A DNA stretch of 64,000 nucleotides from Dipetalonema caudispina (GCA_013365325.1 JABVXV010000018.1:248001-312000); one strand, 5' to 3'; numbered from the stretch's first letter, positions 12,901 through 27,300 are shown. Numbers and translations: made by a program. Notes: a model not told the origin generated them from the letters alone.

Positions 12901-12994
12901 TGGTATATAGGACAAATGTGATTAGAAGCACTGAGGCGGTATTATTATTGGTTCGACTCGATGAATTCAACCATAAACCATCCAAAATGAACAT
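9934..12994 (-). CDS. Nematode Cys-rich secreted/type I membrane ectodomain protein; candidate EFF-1/AFF-1-type fusogen
   Basis: Eight minus-strand exons agree in phase: 12781-12994, 12352-12543, 12148-12247, 12012-12093, 11733-11878, 11338-11587, 10272-10516 and 9934-10093. The last may instead run to a TAG at 9919. The product has an N-terminal hydrophobic signal (SVLLITFVLYTILTIVHS), an eight-Gln stretch from a CAA run, then a mostly beta-like ectodomain with blocks such as IEGPAGIRFDLPYTVVPE and FFDGSTVIAKCQ, a helical block LPEVARGTEEKFAPVCNRIA, and a Cys-rich tail (CRCCWDDHSVSC, CNKEEC, CCSHC). I do not recognise it with certainty. Signal peptide, absence of inner membrane spans and the regular cysteines resemble nematode FF fusogens (EFF-1, AFF-1), the proteins that fuse hypodermal and other cells. 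A DC-STAMP-type gamete protein was considered but needs several membrane spans. Exon 3/4 and 5/6 borders are the weakest joins. Gene start 2.3 kb below the alsin stop, same strand. Confidence 0.65.
12852..12880. repeat. TTG/CAA trinucleotide run encoding polyQ
   Basis: About eight TTG units on the plus strand read as CAA (Gln) codons on the minus strand, directly after the predicted signal-peptide cleavage site of the ectodomain gene. Such a tract is prone to length change between strains. Confidence 0.8.
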
Positions 12995-15301
12995 ACTAAT
13001 TCCTGAATTACCCAAAATTTCAATAAATTGACCAATTTCTTTTTTGGTGCTGATGAATGATAATGAAAAACAGTGATGAGTATCAAATGACAACGAAACG
13101 AAGTTGAGATAGATATTCGTTTATCCAGAAAACGATGGTGAACAACTATTACCAATCGTGACAACAGGCAGCGATATTGCGCTGAAAATCGGGAACGATC
13201 ATCATATGCAGCACATACACAATTCATCGGTCTCATTTGATCCAAAAATCGATTGCTGTTTTCCATCACTTAATCGCGACAAAATGACAATGAAAATGTG
13301 TTTGTTAAGAGTGATCATAGCTCTGATACCACAGTTCATAATTATAATTTTATCATTTTGGGTAACTTTGAATTACAAAACTGATATCAGTGATGCGAGT
13401 TCTCAAGCCTTTATGTATGTTAGAATTTGATCAAATTAAGTTTAGAATATAAAGACAGTTATAGTCAACTAATATGTCTTGAAGTTACTTGAAGTCATCT
13501 GAAGGGAAAATCTGAACAACTAACGTCTGGAAACAGTTGAAATTGCAATTAGTCTCTTGAATAAAGTGAAATCTGCAATGTTCCCACCTAACTACTTCAC
13601 TGATTTTTCATCTGAAATCAGCATAAGATGAAACATGCAATAGAATGCATGCATCATACTACATGCACCATTCATATCATAGGTCAAATTAGTTCTAAAC
13701 TTGGAAAATTTTTTGCAAATTTATGTTATAAAATCCACTACGAAATATTATGTGGAAGAAAGAGGCAGGGAATTGAAACTATCTGATACGGCAAAGACTG
13801 AAATTCAGATAAGTTCAGTGCCATCTTTTAGGGAGAGTTTCATTTGAAATTTTTAGATTAAAATTTCAATTACTAAACAGGCAGTAAAATGTGGTAATGT
13901 ATACTGCCATGGCGTTGCAGAAGATGTGAGATGCAAAAAAGGATGCGAAGAATTTGCCGAAGGGCTTTTGGAGAATCAATTTTATTTGCACCGATACTAT
14001 TGGCCATTTAATTACCATTTCTTTATTGCGTATCCGTGTTTAACTATTCTCTTTTTATTTCCCGTCTGGTCTCATTTTATTTCCCGATTTCCCTAATTTA
14101 CTTTTCATTGTTCAAGTTCAATTTAGAAGTTTCCAAAGTCAAATACTATTAACAAAATATGGTAAGCAGTTCGGTCATATATTTAAATGAGAATAGCAGC
14201 AACGGAAAATTAACCACATAATATAATCTACTCTCAGTATTAGGAGACACAACTCTTCCATATTTCTCCTGAATTCGCAGAATATGTTCAATTATGGTAT
14301 TAACTTCCATTACAGCGACGAAATAGTACCACTAAAATGTAACCGGAAGATGGACTGAATATGACCTCAGGAGTTGCGTACGTAAATTTTCAAGTAGATA
14401 ATCGAAACATTATCGATGCTCACAACTCATTTACATATTCTGATTCTTTTTCTATTGTATAATCCATCGAATATGAGCTGATAAAACTTTATAGTTCATA
14501 AATTTACAAGTCGCTTAATGAATTTACCTAAGCGATCCATGTAAAACAATGAAAGAAGTGAAACGAAACATTATTCATCGGTGTGTATACAGTAGCACAT
14601 CTCTATACATATAAAGAAATATGATATGAAAAGGGAGTTAAGAGAAAACATTATATATGCAAAATAATTGAAATAGAGAGTATGATACATAAGTTAAGAA
14701 AATCAACACCAACAAAAGTATCAGCATCTAGTGACAAGAATGAGATATTCACTCTTAGAGCGTCGTGTTCTGGCCTCCTGATCAGGTAATCGATTTTGAA
14801 ACTTTTAAAAATGAACGAAATGGCTGAAATATTTCTAATTGGAATTTTAATTAAGCAACTATTCCAAACAAACCAATAATAAACGATCAAATGGCACCAT
14901 TAGACGAGCATCTCTTAGCAGTGCCAAAAGCATACATCCCAAGAGACGTTCCCTGATGGAAATGTAAAATGATTTTTATGATAAACTGTGAGGTCTTTCG
15001 TATTCGAATAATAAAAGGCTGTGACAGAATACTAACAAAAAATTGACAATCCTTGCTATTCACAAATCCTAACAATAGCAAAACTCTACAAATATTTATA
15101 TATCAAACAATCATTTAACAGAGTGAAAATCCATGCATTATAATATCACAGTATCACAAACTTCACAATGTCGATATTTAGAATAAAGGAGGTATTAAAT
15201 GTAAAGGTTTTTACTTAAATTAGGGGTTAAACAGTCCTAATTAATTATCATTAACAAACTTCTTGTTTCTTTTGAAGGCATTCAAAATTGCAAAAAACGC
15301 T
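12995..15301. other. Spacer between alsin 3' end and the ectodomain gene
   Basis: About 2.3 kb holding the presumed promoter of the minus-strand gene to the left and the 3' UTR of alsin. The open frame upstream of 12994 (to 13093) is in phase and could extend the ectodomain protein by 33 residues from another ATG; the shorter start gives a better signal peptide. No other gene is supported. Confidence 0.5.
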
Positions 15302-18300
15302 TCAGGGTAAATTCTTATCGTTGCAAATTTGAAAGTAACTAGCTCTAAGAGTAGTAAACATCAGTTCAATTTGTCCACCACCTTGCAGCTGCGGTGTAAA
15401 ATCTTCGATAAGACGAATTTCTGCGCCTAAATGTTGCAGCTGAGCACGTACGGTTACATACACGAATGCTGGAAGAAGATCATCTGTAGTCCAAACATGA
15501 TTATCACCAGCGGGTGCAAATTGCGATACGCACTGAAATGCATGAATTATCATTGTAATCATCATTTCTATTCGCAGCAGAATCATGACCAACAATGAAA
15601 TTATGGATTGGAATTGAATCCATTCATTGCAGTCTTATTTTACACACAAAGTATCAGAATTTTTTAGGAGAAACATAAAGATAGATAAGGCTCTAACTTT
15701 ATTTTAATTAAATGCAAAACTACTTCCACCATTAACTCAAGAAAACAAGACTACCTTATCATCAAGTCAATATCTTATTTGCACGGTATTTATTTATTTC
15801 ATTCATCTGAATTTCTCTTGCAATTTTTCTTATTCTCTATTAGTTCATTCGTCCTTTTAAAAGCAAAATTGAAATAACCATTTATGATGCCATCTGAACA
15901 TTAATGGCATAATAATATTAATGTTATAATAATAACATTTCTAGAATTTGATTTGTTAACTTCCTCTACATATGCAGCATTTTCTAAAATTTTCCACTTT
16001 TTTCCATAGTAAATTGCATTTCAATCCTAGTGCACAAACAAAAAAAAGAAGTAGTATAGATGGTGAAGAGTTTTAAAGAAAAGAAAGGGAATAAAATGAT
16101 TAACATGGACAAAGCAAATGAACGAGACCGATCTACAAAGAAGCAACAAAATTTTCATCAAATGTCTTCATTAAATTACCCGGAGGGGTTGAAACTAGCT
16201 ATCTAAATTATCTTTTTCTGCTCTAACTTCGTCATATTTATATTTATAATATAAGAATGACAATATTTGTGGTCACTATCTTCAAACTCTATCTTCCGTA
16301 GTTGTCATACAATGACATAAATCACTTGTTCGCTATTATTCTTTCTGTTAAGTGCGCAATTTTTTGAAAGAGGGAATTCCTACTAGAATATTTTTGCAGA
16401 GGATAGTTACCGGAACAGTGCGATGTACGGACGTTCGTTTGACTGATGACATTGAAATAAAAAAGTGAAAAAACACATTTTAACAAAAAGGAAGAATGAA
16501 ATTACTCATTGAGAGTGAACAGTTGGGATGGAATGAGTCAGTTAGAAATGAAAAGCTAACGAAATTAGTTAGTTCACTATATTGTGTGATCAAAAACGAA
16601 TGGAAATATTTAAATAATGAAATGATCAAGCGAGAAGAATGAATACAAAAAGAAGATTAATCTACTAAAATGCACTTAATGTATCTTCGAATTGTTTGGC
16701 ACTCATTCTAGATAATATATCAGTTATCTAATTTGAATGCTTCATTATTACTCTATTGTAAGTGAACTTGACTGATCTCTGAATGTTGTTGTTCTCTTCA
16801 GTAACTAACTACCTCATTGTTTAGGAGGCCGAATTGCTTTCTTCATTTTTTCGTATCAAAGTCCATTTGTCCATTTTGTTCGTTAACCTTCTTTATCGAA
16901 ATGAGCTGTGCACTCCTCAATATTCAGACAAGAAAAGAGAGCATTCATGATTCGATCCCACCCATTGAATTTGCATCGGATAAAAATGACCACCCACATT
17001 TTTTCCATAATTTTAAACAAAGAACAAAGAATGCTGTTGCTAACTGGGTAACTAAATATGTCGTATAATAATGATTAGAAGTCATTCCTGGATCAAATTA
17101 TGATTCACGCTATCATATTCTACCTGTTTTTCTTCATTGAGAAAAGATGAGAAAAATAAGGATGAAGAAATGTGAGGCAAATTAGGTGCACCGATTTTTT
17201 TAGATGGAAACTTAATGGAATCACGAAGATTAATTCAGAAAGAGCAACAATTCACAGATAATAAAATTGTTTAACTCAATCCTTCTGTTTCTCTCCAAAT
17301 AAATTACATCTCATGAAGTGCAGGATGGACAATATTCTGGAGATGGAGAAAAAAGAAGATGAATGAATAGGTGTTACGATGATGAATTGATGAGTTGTTA
17401 ACTTTTATCGTCTAGTATCAAGCAAATTTAGTTCTTTGATGTTTTCCGGTGGTAGTGTGTTCCTTTTATTTCAACTAACTTTAATCATCAATTTGTACAT
17501 TAATAAAGAATCTATGTTTTACATAAATGCTTACTAACACTTAATCGATCATGATATGATGTGTTAATTGATGACTCAAAGTGCTACACATGACAAACAT
17601 CAAGCAATCATCTGCCACTATATAATGTTGCTAGCATCAGAAACTTTCATCTCGTCATTACTAGAAGTCAAGAAGTATTTGAATTGCATAATAAAATGTT
17701 CTCGTCGGTCTGTCATGCAGTGGAAAATTGAACTTTTCTGACATGCTATTACTTCAAGGACATTAAGCACGAATAATCTGATCCCTGACATCGGGAAAAA
17801 AATCTGCTGTATATCTCATGCAGCTTGTGAATCATTCTTCTTCCATCTGTTGTTATAAGATAGGAATGGTTTAAGCCAAGTGAGTACCGTTTCAAATGAA
17901 ATGCGAACAATGATAATGGCGTTCTGCTCGACGTTGCAAACAAATAATGAAATCCTTTATATCGCCATCAGCAGTACAGTGCAAGGAATGCATTTTCTGT
18001 AATGTAAACGGAAATATTCTTTCTCCTAAAAAAAAAGTGAGCAAAGTTTTGAAGGAATTGCCTGAAGAAAAAGAACGATGGCTTCCGGTCTTTTCGTCCG
18101 ACTCAATGAAACGAATAAACGGGATGATGAAGACAACAAATAAAAGCTAAGAAGTGCAATGTGTGATTGCTACAATCATCAGCTACAATTAATGTATCCG
18201 ACAGGTATCTGTTATCTTGTCACAGTTTCAGAAAATCATCACTGAAAGAGACAAAGAGTTAAAAATCACTTCGAAATTGATGGAACATGTAGAAATTAGT

Positions 18301-21300
18301 GAGGGAGAGGGATGGATGGAAAGGTACGATGTTGCACCTGTCCCCACTCCCCCGTGCTCCATTTCCCAAAAGTCTTCCAGTACTATATCTATTATGTCTC
18401 CATTTCAAACGTCCTATCTTCTCCCTCCTTGTCGGCGTCGCCGCCGCCACCGCGTCGCCATCGCCACCGTCACTGTTGCTTTTGATAATGGAATGTCGTA
18501 CCCTGCGTCTTCCACCCTCGTTTCTGCTTCTAGCAATTCGACTTGCTTGCTTGCAAGTCTTTTGCATTATTCGGCTTGCATTGCAGACAGCCTTTCTTTC
18601 TCGTATCATCCTCTCCTACTTCCCTACTTCCTCACTTCTTCCTCCATTTCATATCATTTGTCCAATCAAATGAAGACTCTGCTACGCGCTCGCCTCTAAA
18701 CAAATGATCTGTCCATCCTTTTACTCCGCGTGAGCATTTGACACTTGGCCGAACCGATTACATCCACTCATTTCCTTATCAGTTCCCCTTCGATAACATT
18801 ATTGTCTGTTGTTGACAAAAAGAATGTCCACTCTTCTACTGGACATTCATCTATCAACACTTACATAAATTTCAACATTTCCCTAGCCGATTCTCTCTCT
18901 CTCTCTTTCTCTCTCCCTCTCAATATCGAGAGTATTGTCGACGATATCTTAAGATATGAATACTAAACTAAGCAAGAACGCCATCTTCATTTAGCGCCAT
19001 GAAATAGTTTGAAACAAGTTTCATCCTCCTCTTCTCTTCTATCCTTTCCTTTCCATACTCATCCGTCTAACTTCTTCCATTTCCTCATTTGCTCTGATTA
19101 AGTTAAAATATATTTAGCTCATTATTACAATTCTTTCTGTACAAAACTCAATTAATGTCCGGTACTCAAACTATCCTCATTAACTTTGCTTCCATTTACT
19201 TTAACCATATCTAAGTTCATAACTGAACCATTAAATTTTTCATCTTTTTTTTCTTGATTAAATCATGTAACTCAAACCTTAGCACCATCCTATTCACTCA
19301 AGTATACTTCTATCTTCATGGTAAATAAGATCATTCTTTTAACCTATTCTTTAGTACTATTGAAATCTTAATGAGATTTGATGAGGAAAGAGAGACTGTT
19401 AATTCTGAATGTGTTCGGATAGCAAAACCTGTTCTTTTTTCGAGTAAACCAGTAATACGCTTTTTTTATTCCAGCAAGTAATTTCAATAAAAAAAGTGTA
19501 CTTTTCAAAGGTTATATGGAGAAAAGGGCAGTCCATTGTAAAATTTTTTCGGATTTAACTTTAACAGGACTTACTTCTTTATACAAAGCAATGGGCCTAA
19601 GATTTTGATATATTACCTAGTAGTTGAAATTTTATCGTTCTTGAGTCATGTGATCTTTGCCCTCTGTTTGTTTTGATTATTAATGTAAAATCTTGAAATA
19701 CTAAGCCAAGCATATGAATTAGTTGCTTAACATAGCATTCATTGTATGCTAATATTGAGATAAAAAGATAGTGATGAGTCCCTGCGGGGAAATGAATTTG
19801 AAACCGTCTGCAATGAAAGGATCAAAATTATATCTGCTTGGAAGAGCGAAGAAGTAAGATATGGTATGCTTAAATTGAGATTGAAGCTGTTAGCCAAGGG
19901 ATAGATGAAAAGATTCATAAGGACTGAGAGATTTTTGCACTCCTCTCATTTTCTTTTTTTTTTTTTTTTTTTTTTTTTTGAAAATTTCTAACTCTTAATT
20001 GATCCTTTAGGAGAAATGCTAGTTAGCTTGATTTTACAAGGCTAGTAATTAAACGTTTATCGTTAATTCGCTCATTGATTTTTTCTTCATAGATTATTAA
20101 TGGTAATTTAATTTAAATTACATTACAAAAGAATAATTTGCAAGAACATTGCATACTTTACTTAACAGTTATTTATTTACATTATTTTTCTTATACAAAA
20201 AAGAAGGTAAAATTTAACCAAAATGAGACATTTCATATAAAAATGTTGTTTTCTTTAGATGATGATAAGTTTATACTGAAAAGATGACAAATCCCTCCTA
20301 TAAAATGCACTTTACATAGGAAAAGCTAAATGCACTTTGGTGTCGATTTTTGTTGAAAAACAAGATTGTTGCTGATGCAGGAATGTACTGATCTTCCTTT
20401 TCTATCTATCTGCTCTATCGTAAATATTTCTTGCTTCTTCTTCCTAAAGGCCTCTTTTTACTCAATGTTTTTTTTTTTTTTTTTTTTCTTTTACCCTAAC
20501 TAACTTTATTGATAAGTACTTACTATTGGTTGTGTATGTTACGAGCATACTCTTTATTTCTCTTTCTCCCTCCTCTCTTAACATTCCTAAAGAATTTATC
20601 TGGTAAATTTGATGAGAAATACTTGTGCACTGCGTCGACCAGTTGTCTGTTTGTTTTCATTTTACATTTAAGTCCTAAATAATAATCACTATTCTCATGC
20701 AAGCTTACACAACTACTATTGCTGTGCTTCAATCATTATCAAACTTGTATTTTAGTTAATAAATTCATCCTACCATCTTTTTCATCAGTAATTTACATTT
20801 CAAACTAAATTAAAACTTTAATTTTTGATATTCACAGATGGCCAGAACTAAGAATATGATAATTTTCCTTAGAGAAATGATCACTATGCATGTAAAATTA
20901 CAAGCCTATCAACTATATCCAATAATGTTTTATGAGAATTACGCATTTAAATGAAATGTCTGTGAAATAAGTTCTAATTTAAAAGATAGCAACGGAGATA
21001 ATGAGATCGAATATTACGATTGTTGTATAGTTTGTAGTTGATTGTCCTATTTGTTCATAAATGATACAGTCTTGTGTAGTGTAAATCGTTTTCATTAAAT
21101 CAGAATCAGACTAATCGTTTGCATATTGACAGGGAAGCCTTTGAATTAAAAAACGTTAAACCTCACTATCATCCAGACGAATATCTTTATTGATTGGAAT
21201 TCATCACGAAAAGAACTATTCACATTTCAATATGTATGTTTTGGTCATTTCATTGTAATAGTTCTCCATAATGCAGGATGATTTCATCATTTTCCAAAAA

Positions 21301-24300
21301 CATATGCTACGTTTCCCTTACAGAGTCATACTGATCAATTTTATATTATTCCCAAATATCATAAAATATAGTAGTATACTTGTAGATAACAATAAATGTA
21401 GTGGTAAATAATCATTTTTGAATGCGACAAAGCGAGGTTTCAAGAAATGACCCTCACCAAATAGTCAAAATTTTGTATAACAATTCGCATATTAATATCG
21501 CTATATAGTAGTAATTGCGATTGATAGTAATAGATGTATTGTATTCTAAAAGATACCAAAACTCCCCATCTATTGCAGTCATCAGAATGACAACTAATCC
21601 ATCCAAAGCTGATAATATTTAGGTTCTTATGAATTTGTTTTTATGCAAAAAATGTCCTTTTTTTTTATGCTTATTCGATAAAAATAAGGTTAAGGTTATA
21701 TTGAAGGTGTCGCGCAAGCAGTAAAATTGGAAGAAATCGTGGCCCATATTGTTCTAAAAATTAGGTAATATTTGGATGTGACACTTATTATAAAGTGTTT
21801 AGTTCATTATAAGATTACAAATTCAATCCTTATGAATTATTTCCAACCGATACATCATTTAAATGACTAATATCTTATGAAAATAAGTAGAACTAGTAAG
21901 AGAAGGCTGTGTTTGTTGTTGTCTACTGGCACTTTGGTGCTAATCATCGATCAGCATAAGTGCTAGAATTGGATCCATTTTTACCTCTCTCTTTTGCACT
22001 TTTTAAGTGGTGCAATACGTAAACAAGCAGTAGCAAATAGACAGCAAAACAACTAAAACAACTGTGATAATAAATACAGGAGAGCAGTATGAAGGAGGAG
22101 GTGGTACTATAAGAGGTCAATAAAATAGTACAGTTTTTTTTTTTTTTTTTTTTTGCAGAACAAGAAGAAAACTGCTTTTTCATTTTCACTTTAAGGCCAG
22201 TATTTTTCTTTTTTTTTTCTTTCTTACTTTGGTAGATTTTCTAGTTTTGATTTGTATCGAAGTACAGCATATAGTATGCCGCCGATATTTTTTCTCTTTT
22301 AATTCGACTAATGAAGTGAAAGAAGAAGGAGAAGGAGAAGCACTTCATTGAATGTACTTCATGTTTTTTTCCCATTGATATTTACCAATAGAGTAGTACA
22401 ACTGCCTCTCTCTCATGTTTACGGGATGTTGTACTTCGGTTAAGAGCAGCAGCAATAGCAACAGCCTTCTCTCTACTCTTCATTCATTCCGATCGTCACC
22501 GTAAGTGACAGACGGGAAGCGTCGTCATTTGGATTCATTTGGTATATATATATATATATATCCTCCCCTCATTTTACTAATTTTTAATTTTACGGTACTT
22601 TTTTAGATCAGATTAATGCAATACGATTGGTACTATAAAAAGTGTTGCTGAATAAAAAAGGTGAAAAAAAAAAAAATGGAGACGAACAAGGTGCCTACAT
22701 CTACTTCAAACACCGTATCAGCTACTTCAGCTTCTATCAATCCATTTTTTGATCCTGTTGCACTACAAACAGCATATTTTGCTGCTGCTCAGCTACACAA
22801 CCAATTACAGCAAAATTCTCATTTAGCTACTGCTGTTAATACAACTGCTGTATCAACTTCTACTGTTACCACTACTACTGCCAATAATATTCATGCAGCA
22901 TTGCATAAAGCTACAACACCACCATCCTCACCAGCATGCCTTCCATCATTTGTAGATCATGACCGATTGTATTCTTTACTGCCACCACAGTTACAGTATT
23001 GCTTAAGACAACAACAACGTAACTTCCTACAACAACAGCAGCAACAACAACAACAACAACAACAACAATCATTAAATACCTCATTGGCACACCATTTCTC
23101 GGCATTTTCACCCATAAATGCGGATTTACCTGGTGTGGCTACGTCCACTGCTCCTTCCTTACTTACACAACCATCACAACTACCTCCCATACCTCCTATA
23201 ACATCACCACAGCAGTCGCTGGAATTGCTTCTTATGCAAATGCAAATGGCCACAGCTGCTGCTGCCGCTGCTGCAGGATTTTTTCCTGCTGCTTTCAATG
23301 TTCCACCAGTTACTGCTGCTGCTGCATTAGGATTCTTAGCACCACAGTTTCGAATGCTACAACTTGGTGATCCAAATCTCTCAGCGTATTCAGCTTCAGC
23401 AAATACCAGTGGTATATTCGCTACTGATGTTACGAACAAGAACGGCGGCGATACATCCGCTATCGAAAGATCTCTACTACAAGCACAGGTTTTTTTTTTT
23501 TTGTTTCACTTTTTTTTGCTAGCATTCGAATGCAAAACATCAACATCCTTTAATTGCTCTATAAAAGGGAAATACATGATATGTTAGTATGGATAAATCA
23601 GACTGCATCCCTTTACTCAAACCATCTCTAAGGGTTTAACTGGTAAAATTTGTTAGAAATCTACATACATATGCCTTAACTTAATCATCCTATTTATAGA
23701 TTAATTTGTTGGCAAATGGATCATCATCATCATCATCATCTGCTACCAATGAACATACATGTGCAAGTGGTACTATAACTGATACGTCATTGAACGGTGT
23801 TTCATCTTCCTTGATACAACAGCTAAATCCTCTATTAAATCACAGCTCTTCATCGCATAATAAGAATAATGGTAGTAAACAGCAGCGTATTCAAATGAAA
23901 AGGCCTTACGATGAAATGTCAGTACTACGATCTCTCTGTAGTGAAAATTACACTACCGAGCAAGAAACGGAAATGACATGCGGAAAGCGGAGTAGAATAG
24001 GTGCTGCCGATGAAAGCGGACGACGAAGCCTGCAGAAATCCACGAAAGGTTGTTCATATTAAAAACTTAAAACAGCTGTTAATTGTACTCTGAAAAAAAT
24101 GAACTTAAGAAATATTTCATGGCAGTTCTGAAATCATATTACTGTCAGTTTGATCCTTCCTTCAACATATTTTTTCATAGCTCATCTAAGATTAACAGCT
24201 GTAATGAAGAAATCTATCTTGTCTTCACTTACGTTTTATCCAGGTTTATAGTTCTTTCCGAGACGATATTGTTAAGTAGGTTTTATCCTTAACTTTTATT

Positions 24301-27300
24301 CTTTAAAATGTGAGAAAAGCACTATGTTTATCTGTTGGTCATCTACTTTTATATCTTAATTCGTTTTTTCAATATTGTAAACTGAAAGACCATCACCAAA
24401 ACAACTTTTATTTCCATAACTGTTTAGCAGGGGATATTAGTTTTACTGTTCGCTGAATTTGTATTTTAAGGAGATATCAGTTGTAAACGGATAATATTTC
24501 ACAGCGTTATGGTGGCAAGTGAAATTTGAGTTTTGTAGATTTTTTCTGCAACTAGCTGGGACGATTGATATGACAATTTTTTATTTTCAGCATGTAACTC
24601 AGGGAAAAACCAACAGCAGTTTTTAATGGAGCTCGACAATAAAGATTTATCAGACGGGAGTTCGGGAAGTAACAAAAAAAGTGCTGGAAAATGTGGAATA
24701 TCTGGCCCGTTCGGTGAAAATTCACCAGACCGTCATCACCCTTTAAATGTTCGTTTGTTTTTCTTGATGACTTGCAAAATTTTCGACCGTACGCTCCCAG
24801 TCAAGAAGTTCTGTCGGTTTTTTTGTTGTCGGGACTGTTATATGAACTTGCGGACAAAGCATTCGTTTCCTTCCCTTCTTCCTTTCAAGTCAATCAAGGT
24901 TGTAAGTTTGTTAGGTAATACGTGAAGGTGTTCTATCGTTTACCTAACTATACTTCTTCACCTCTGACCGCCAAACTGTATGTTTTTTGCATACTGCCTG
25001 TCAAAAATAAGATTATTCCAGCATCGTCCACCAGCCATGGAAGCACGGTTCTTGGAATGTATGGCAGCTATTGCCCTTCATTCAAACATTCCTTTGCCAA
25101 TCAAAGATGGAAATGTGATCGGCAGTACAAGTGTCAATGGTAATAAAGTAAAAGAAAACGGTATTAATTGTAAATCAGAAAAAGAGAAACAATCTACAAA
25201 GGATATAGAAGCAGAAGATTCAAGCAGAGCGGAACTGAGAAGCATTTCATCACCTGATCGACGTAGATCTAGTGAGAACATTTCCACCAGTACCATTACT
25301 TCGAATGAGAATGAGAATAAAAAATGCTGGCCAAATTCAGCAATAGATGAAGAACTTTGCAAGGAACTAGAAAATTACAAGGACTCGGATGTCCCGGTGA
25401 TTCATGCATTCGTCTTACCGGCAAAACTATCCGATTCGGCTTCATCACCTATTTCTGATGAAAAATGCTCTCAAGATTCACCACGTACAATAGTACCAGA
25501 ATCAGTTGCCGTGCCGGTTCCAATTCTTAACACACTTTTAGATCGCATTCTACAAACTATGCTTGATTCTTAGTTATGTAATGTAAGTTTCTTATGTGAA
25601 TTTTTTGTCATTTGTTGGGAGCATGTCTACCTGAAACTAGTAGAAATCCTGATTCATAGATGTTTATTTTCAATGCAAGCAGTAAGGAAAAGAGATTAAA
25701 TCAAGTCTGAATATTAAAACGGGTAACTGACCAGTTCACTACAATACAGCTTACTACGCACCGAAGTAATCTGCGGAGCATGTCAATTTTTCATGCGTAA
25801 GTGTGCTTTCAAATTTCCCTTCTGAAAATTTAGAACTAGCTGTAATCCCTAAGTTTCCCTATTTTTTAATCTGCTTGTTTGTTAGTTACTCACGATTACT
25901 CAGTGAAATGATATTTTCTAATATAAATCCATGTTCTGGTAGCCTTTAATCATTCAGAAAAACAAAACTTTCCAATCCTGTGGCAAGCTCATCGACAGCC
26001 TAAATTGTATGAATTCCGAATAATCGTCTCTCAAAGAAAAAAAGTGAAAATGTTGGTAAAAATGGTTGACATAAGGAGAGACGATCCTTAGCACAAACCA
26101 AGGAACTTTTGACTTAAAAAATCAGAATCTAGAACATCCCTTATTGTTATCCCCAGTGCTTGATGAGTTCTTTCTAGCGATAGTTATTTCCGTTATTTGA
26201 TTCCTTCCTTGTCGTAAGATATTCTTCATCGATATTGGATGAATTTTGAAAAATTAAATGGTCATCTGGCAGACAGCCTTCTCGGGACTAAGAGATACTC
26301 CCATAAGTAGTTATGCCATCAGTAAAAGATACAGTGAACTTAAAGTCAGGATAAGTAATTCTGGTATCTCATCTATTTCTTTATTAGATGCTTCATTCTT
26401 GTTATAACTTCTTCCACTGAAAATGTTTGAATATAGTTCAGGAGTAATGTCTTCAAACCTCAACATTTTCCTGTTATCATAATTGATCACTAAAAAAAAA
26501 CGGTCTTCCTACTTTCTACCTCAACATACTTTCCGTTTAATTTAGTGTTGAAGTGATCGAGTTTTTTTTTTCGTTATTGTAGAAAAATTAATTTTTCCGA
26601 CGTGTAATGTCAATTCTCATGGATATTACGATTTATTGTTGTCGTGTGCCTATACACTTTTTGTCTATATATAAGGGTTGATCTTTTCGCATTTAAAAAT
26701 AATTTGCATTTCGTGCTTGTTTTTACATCTTTTACAAACAAAAAGGGAGATATCGGAGAATCATGCTAACTCATGAAAATCCAAGATATCAAGTAATTTG
26801 AATGTTTGTTTACCTCAGATTTTAACGATATTATTACAGCAACTAGAAGTCTTTGGAGCAATGCACAGTCAATTAGAGAAATTCATTTGTTAGTAGCAGC
26901 CAGAAATTGTTTTCTTTTTTCTTTTTTTTTTTCGCCCTTTCTTAGTTCGACCTTATTCTCCTCCTTTTCTCCCTCAATTACTAAAGCATTGGACAATGCC
27001 AACAGAAAACTGCAGTGAAATAAAGAATAAATACACTAAAGAGGGTGATGTTGGAGTGAGATAGAAAAAGAAAATAGTCTATTATCCTAAACAAGATATT
27101 GGATTTATTGTGGAGTTGTATTCATTCCGTTGTTTAAAACTTTCCATGAAATATCCCAAACTCCATTGGAGAAAGATAAAGTATGATGATAAATAAAGAT
27201 GTAACAGGAGTAAACTAACCGTTTCGATTTCCGTGAACGTATCTGCCAATGCTGCAAGTTTTGATATTGGGTTAGAATGTGAACTGATTTGCTGCAATGC

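Larger units (their letters stand above)
15533..27219 (-). other. 11.7-kb final intron of alsin, hosting a plus-strand gene
   Basis: The donor GTTAGT after codon 1431 of alsin (27219) joins the acceptor TTTCAG before 15532. The join restores the human-like order of the VPS9 domain. A complete opposite-strand gene (22676-25573) lies inside. Apart from it, the intron holds long T tracts (19954-19979, 20468-20487, 22136-22155), a CT-rich island (18.3-18.95 kb) and no further supportable exon. Confidence 0.85.

Noticed and set aside
18217..18699. 160-codon plus-strand frame
   Set aside because: Overlaps equally long frames on both strands in a CT/CG-biased island and has no domain or convincing start.
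22957..23439. Minus-strand 160-codon frame with a run of cysteines
   Set aside because: The Cys run is the reverse reading of the polyQ CAG/CAA tract of the nested plus-strand gene.
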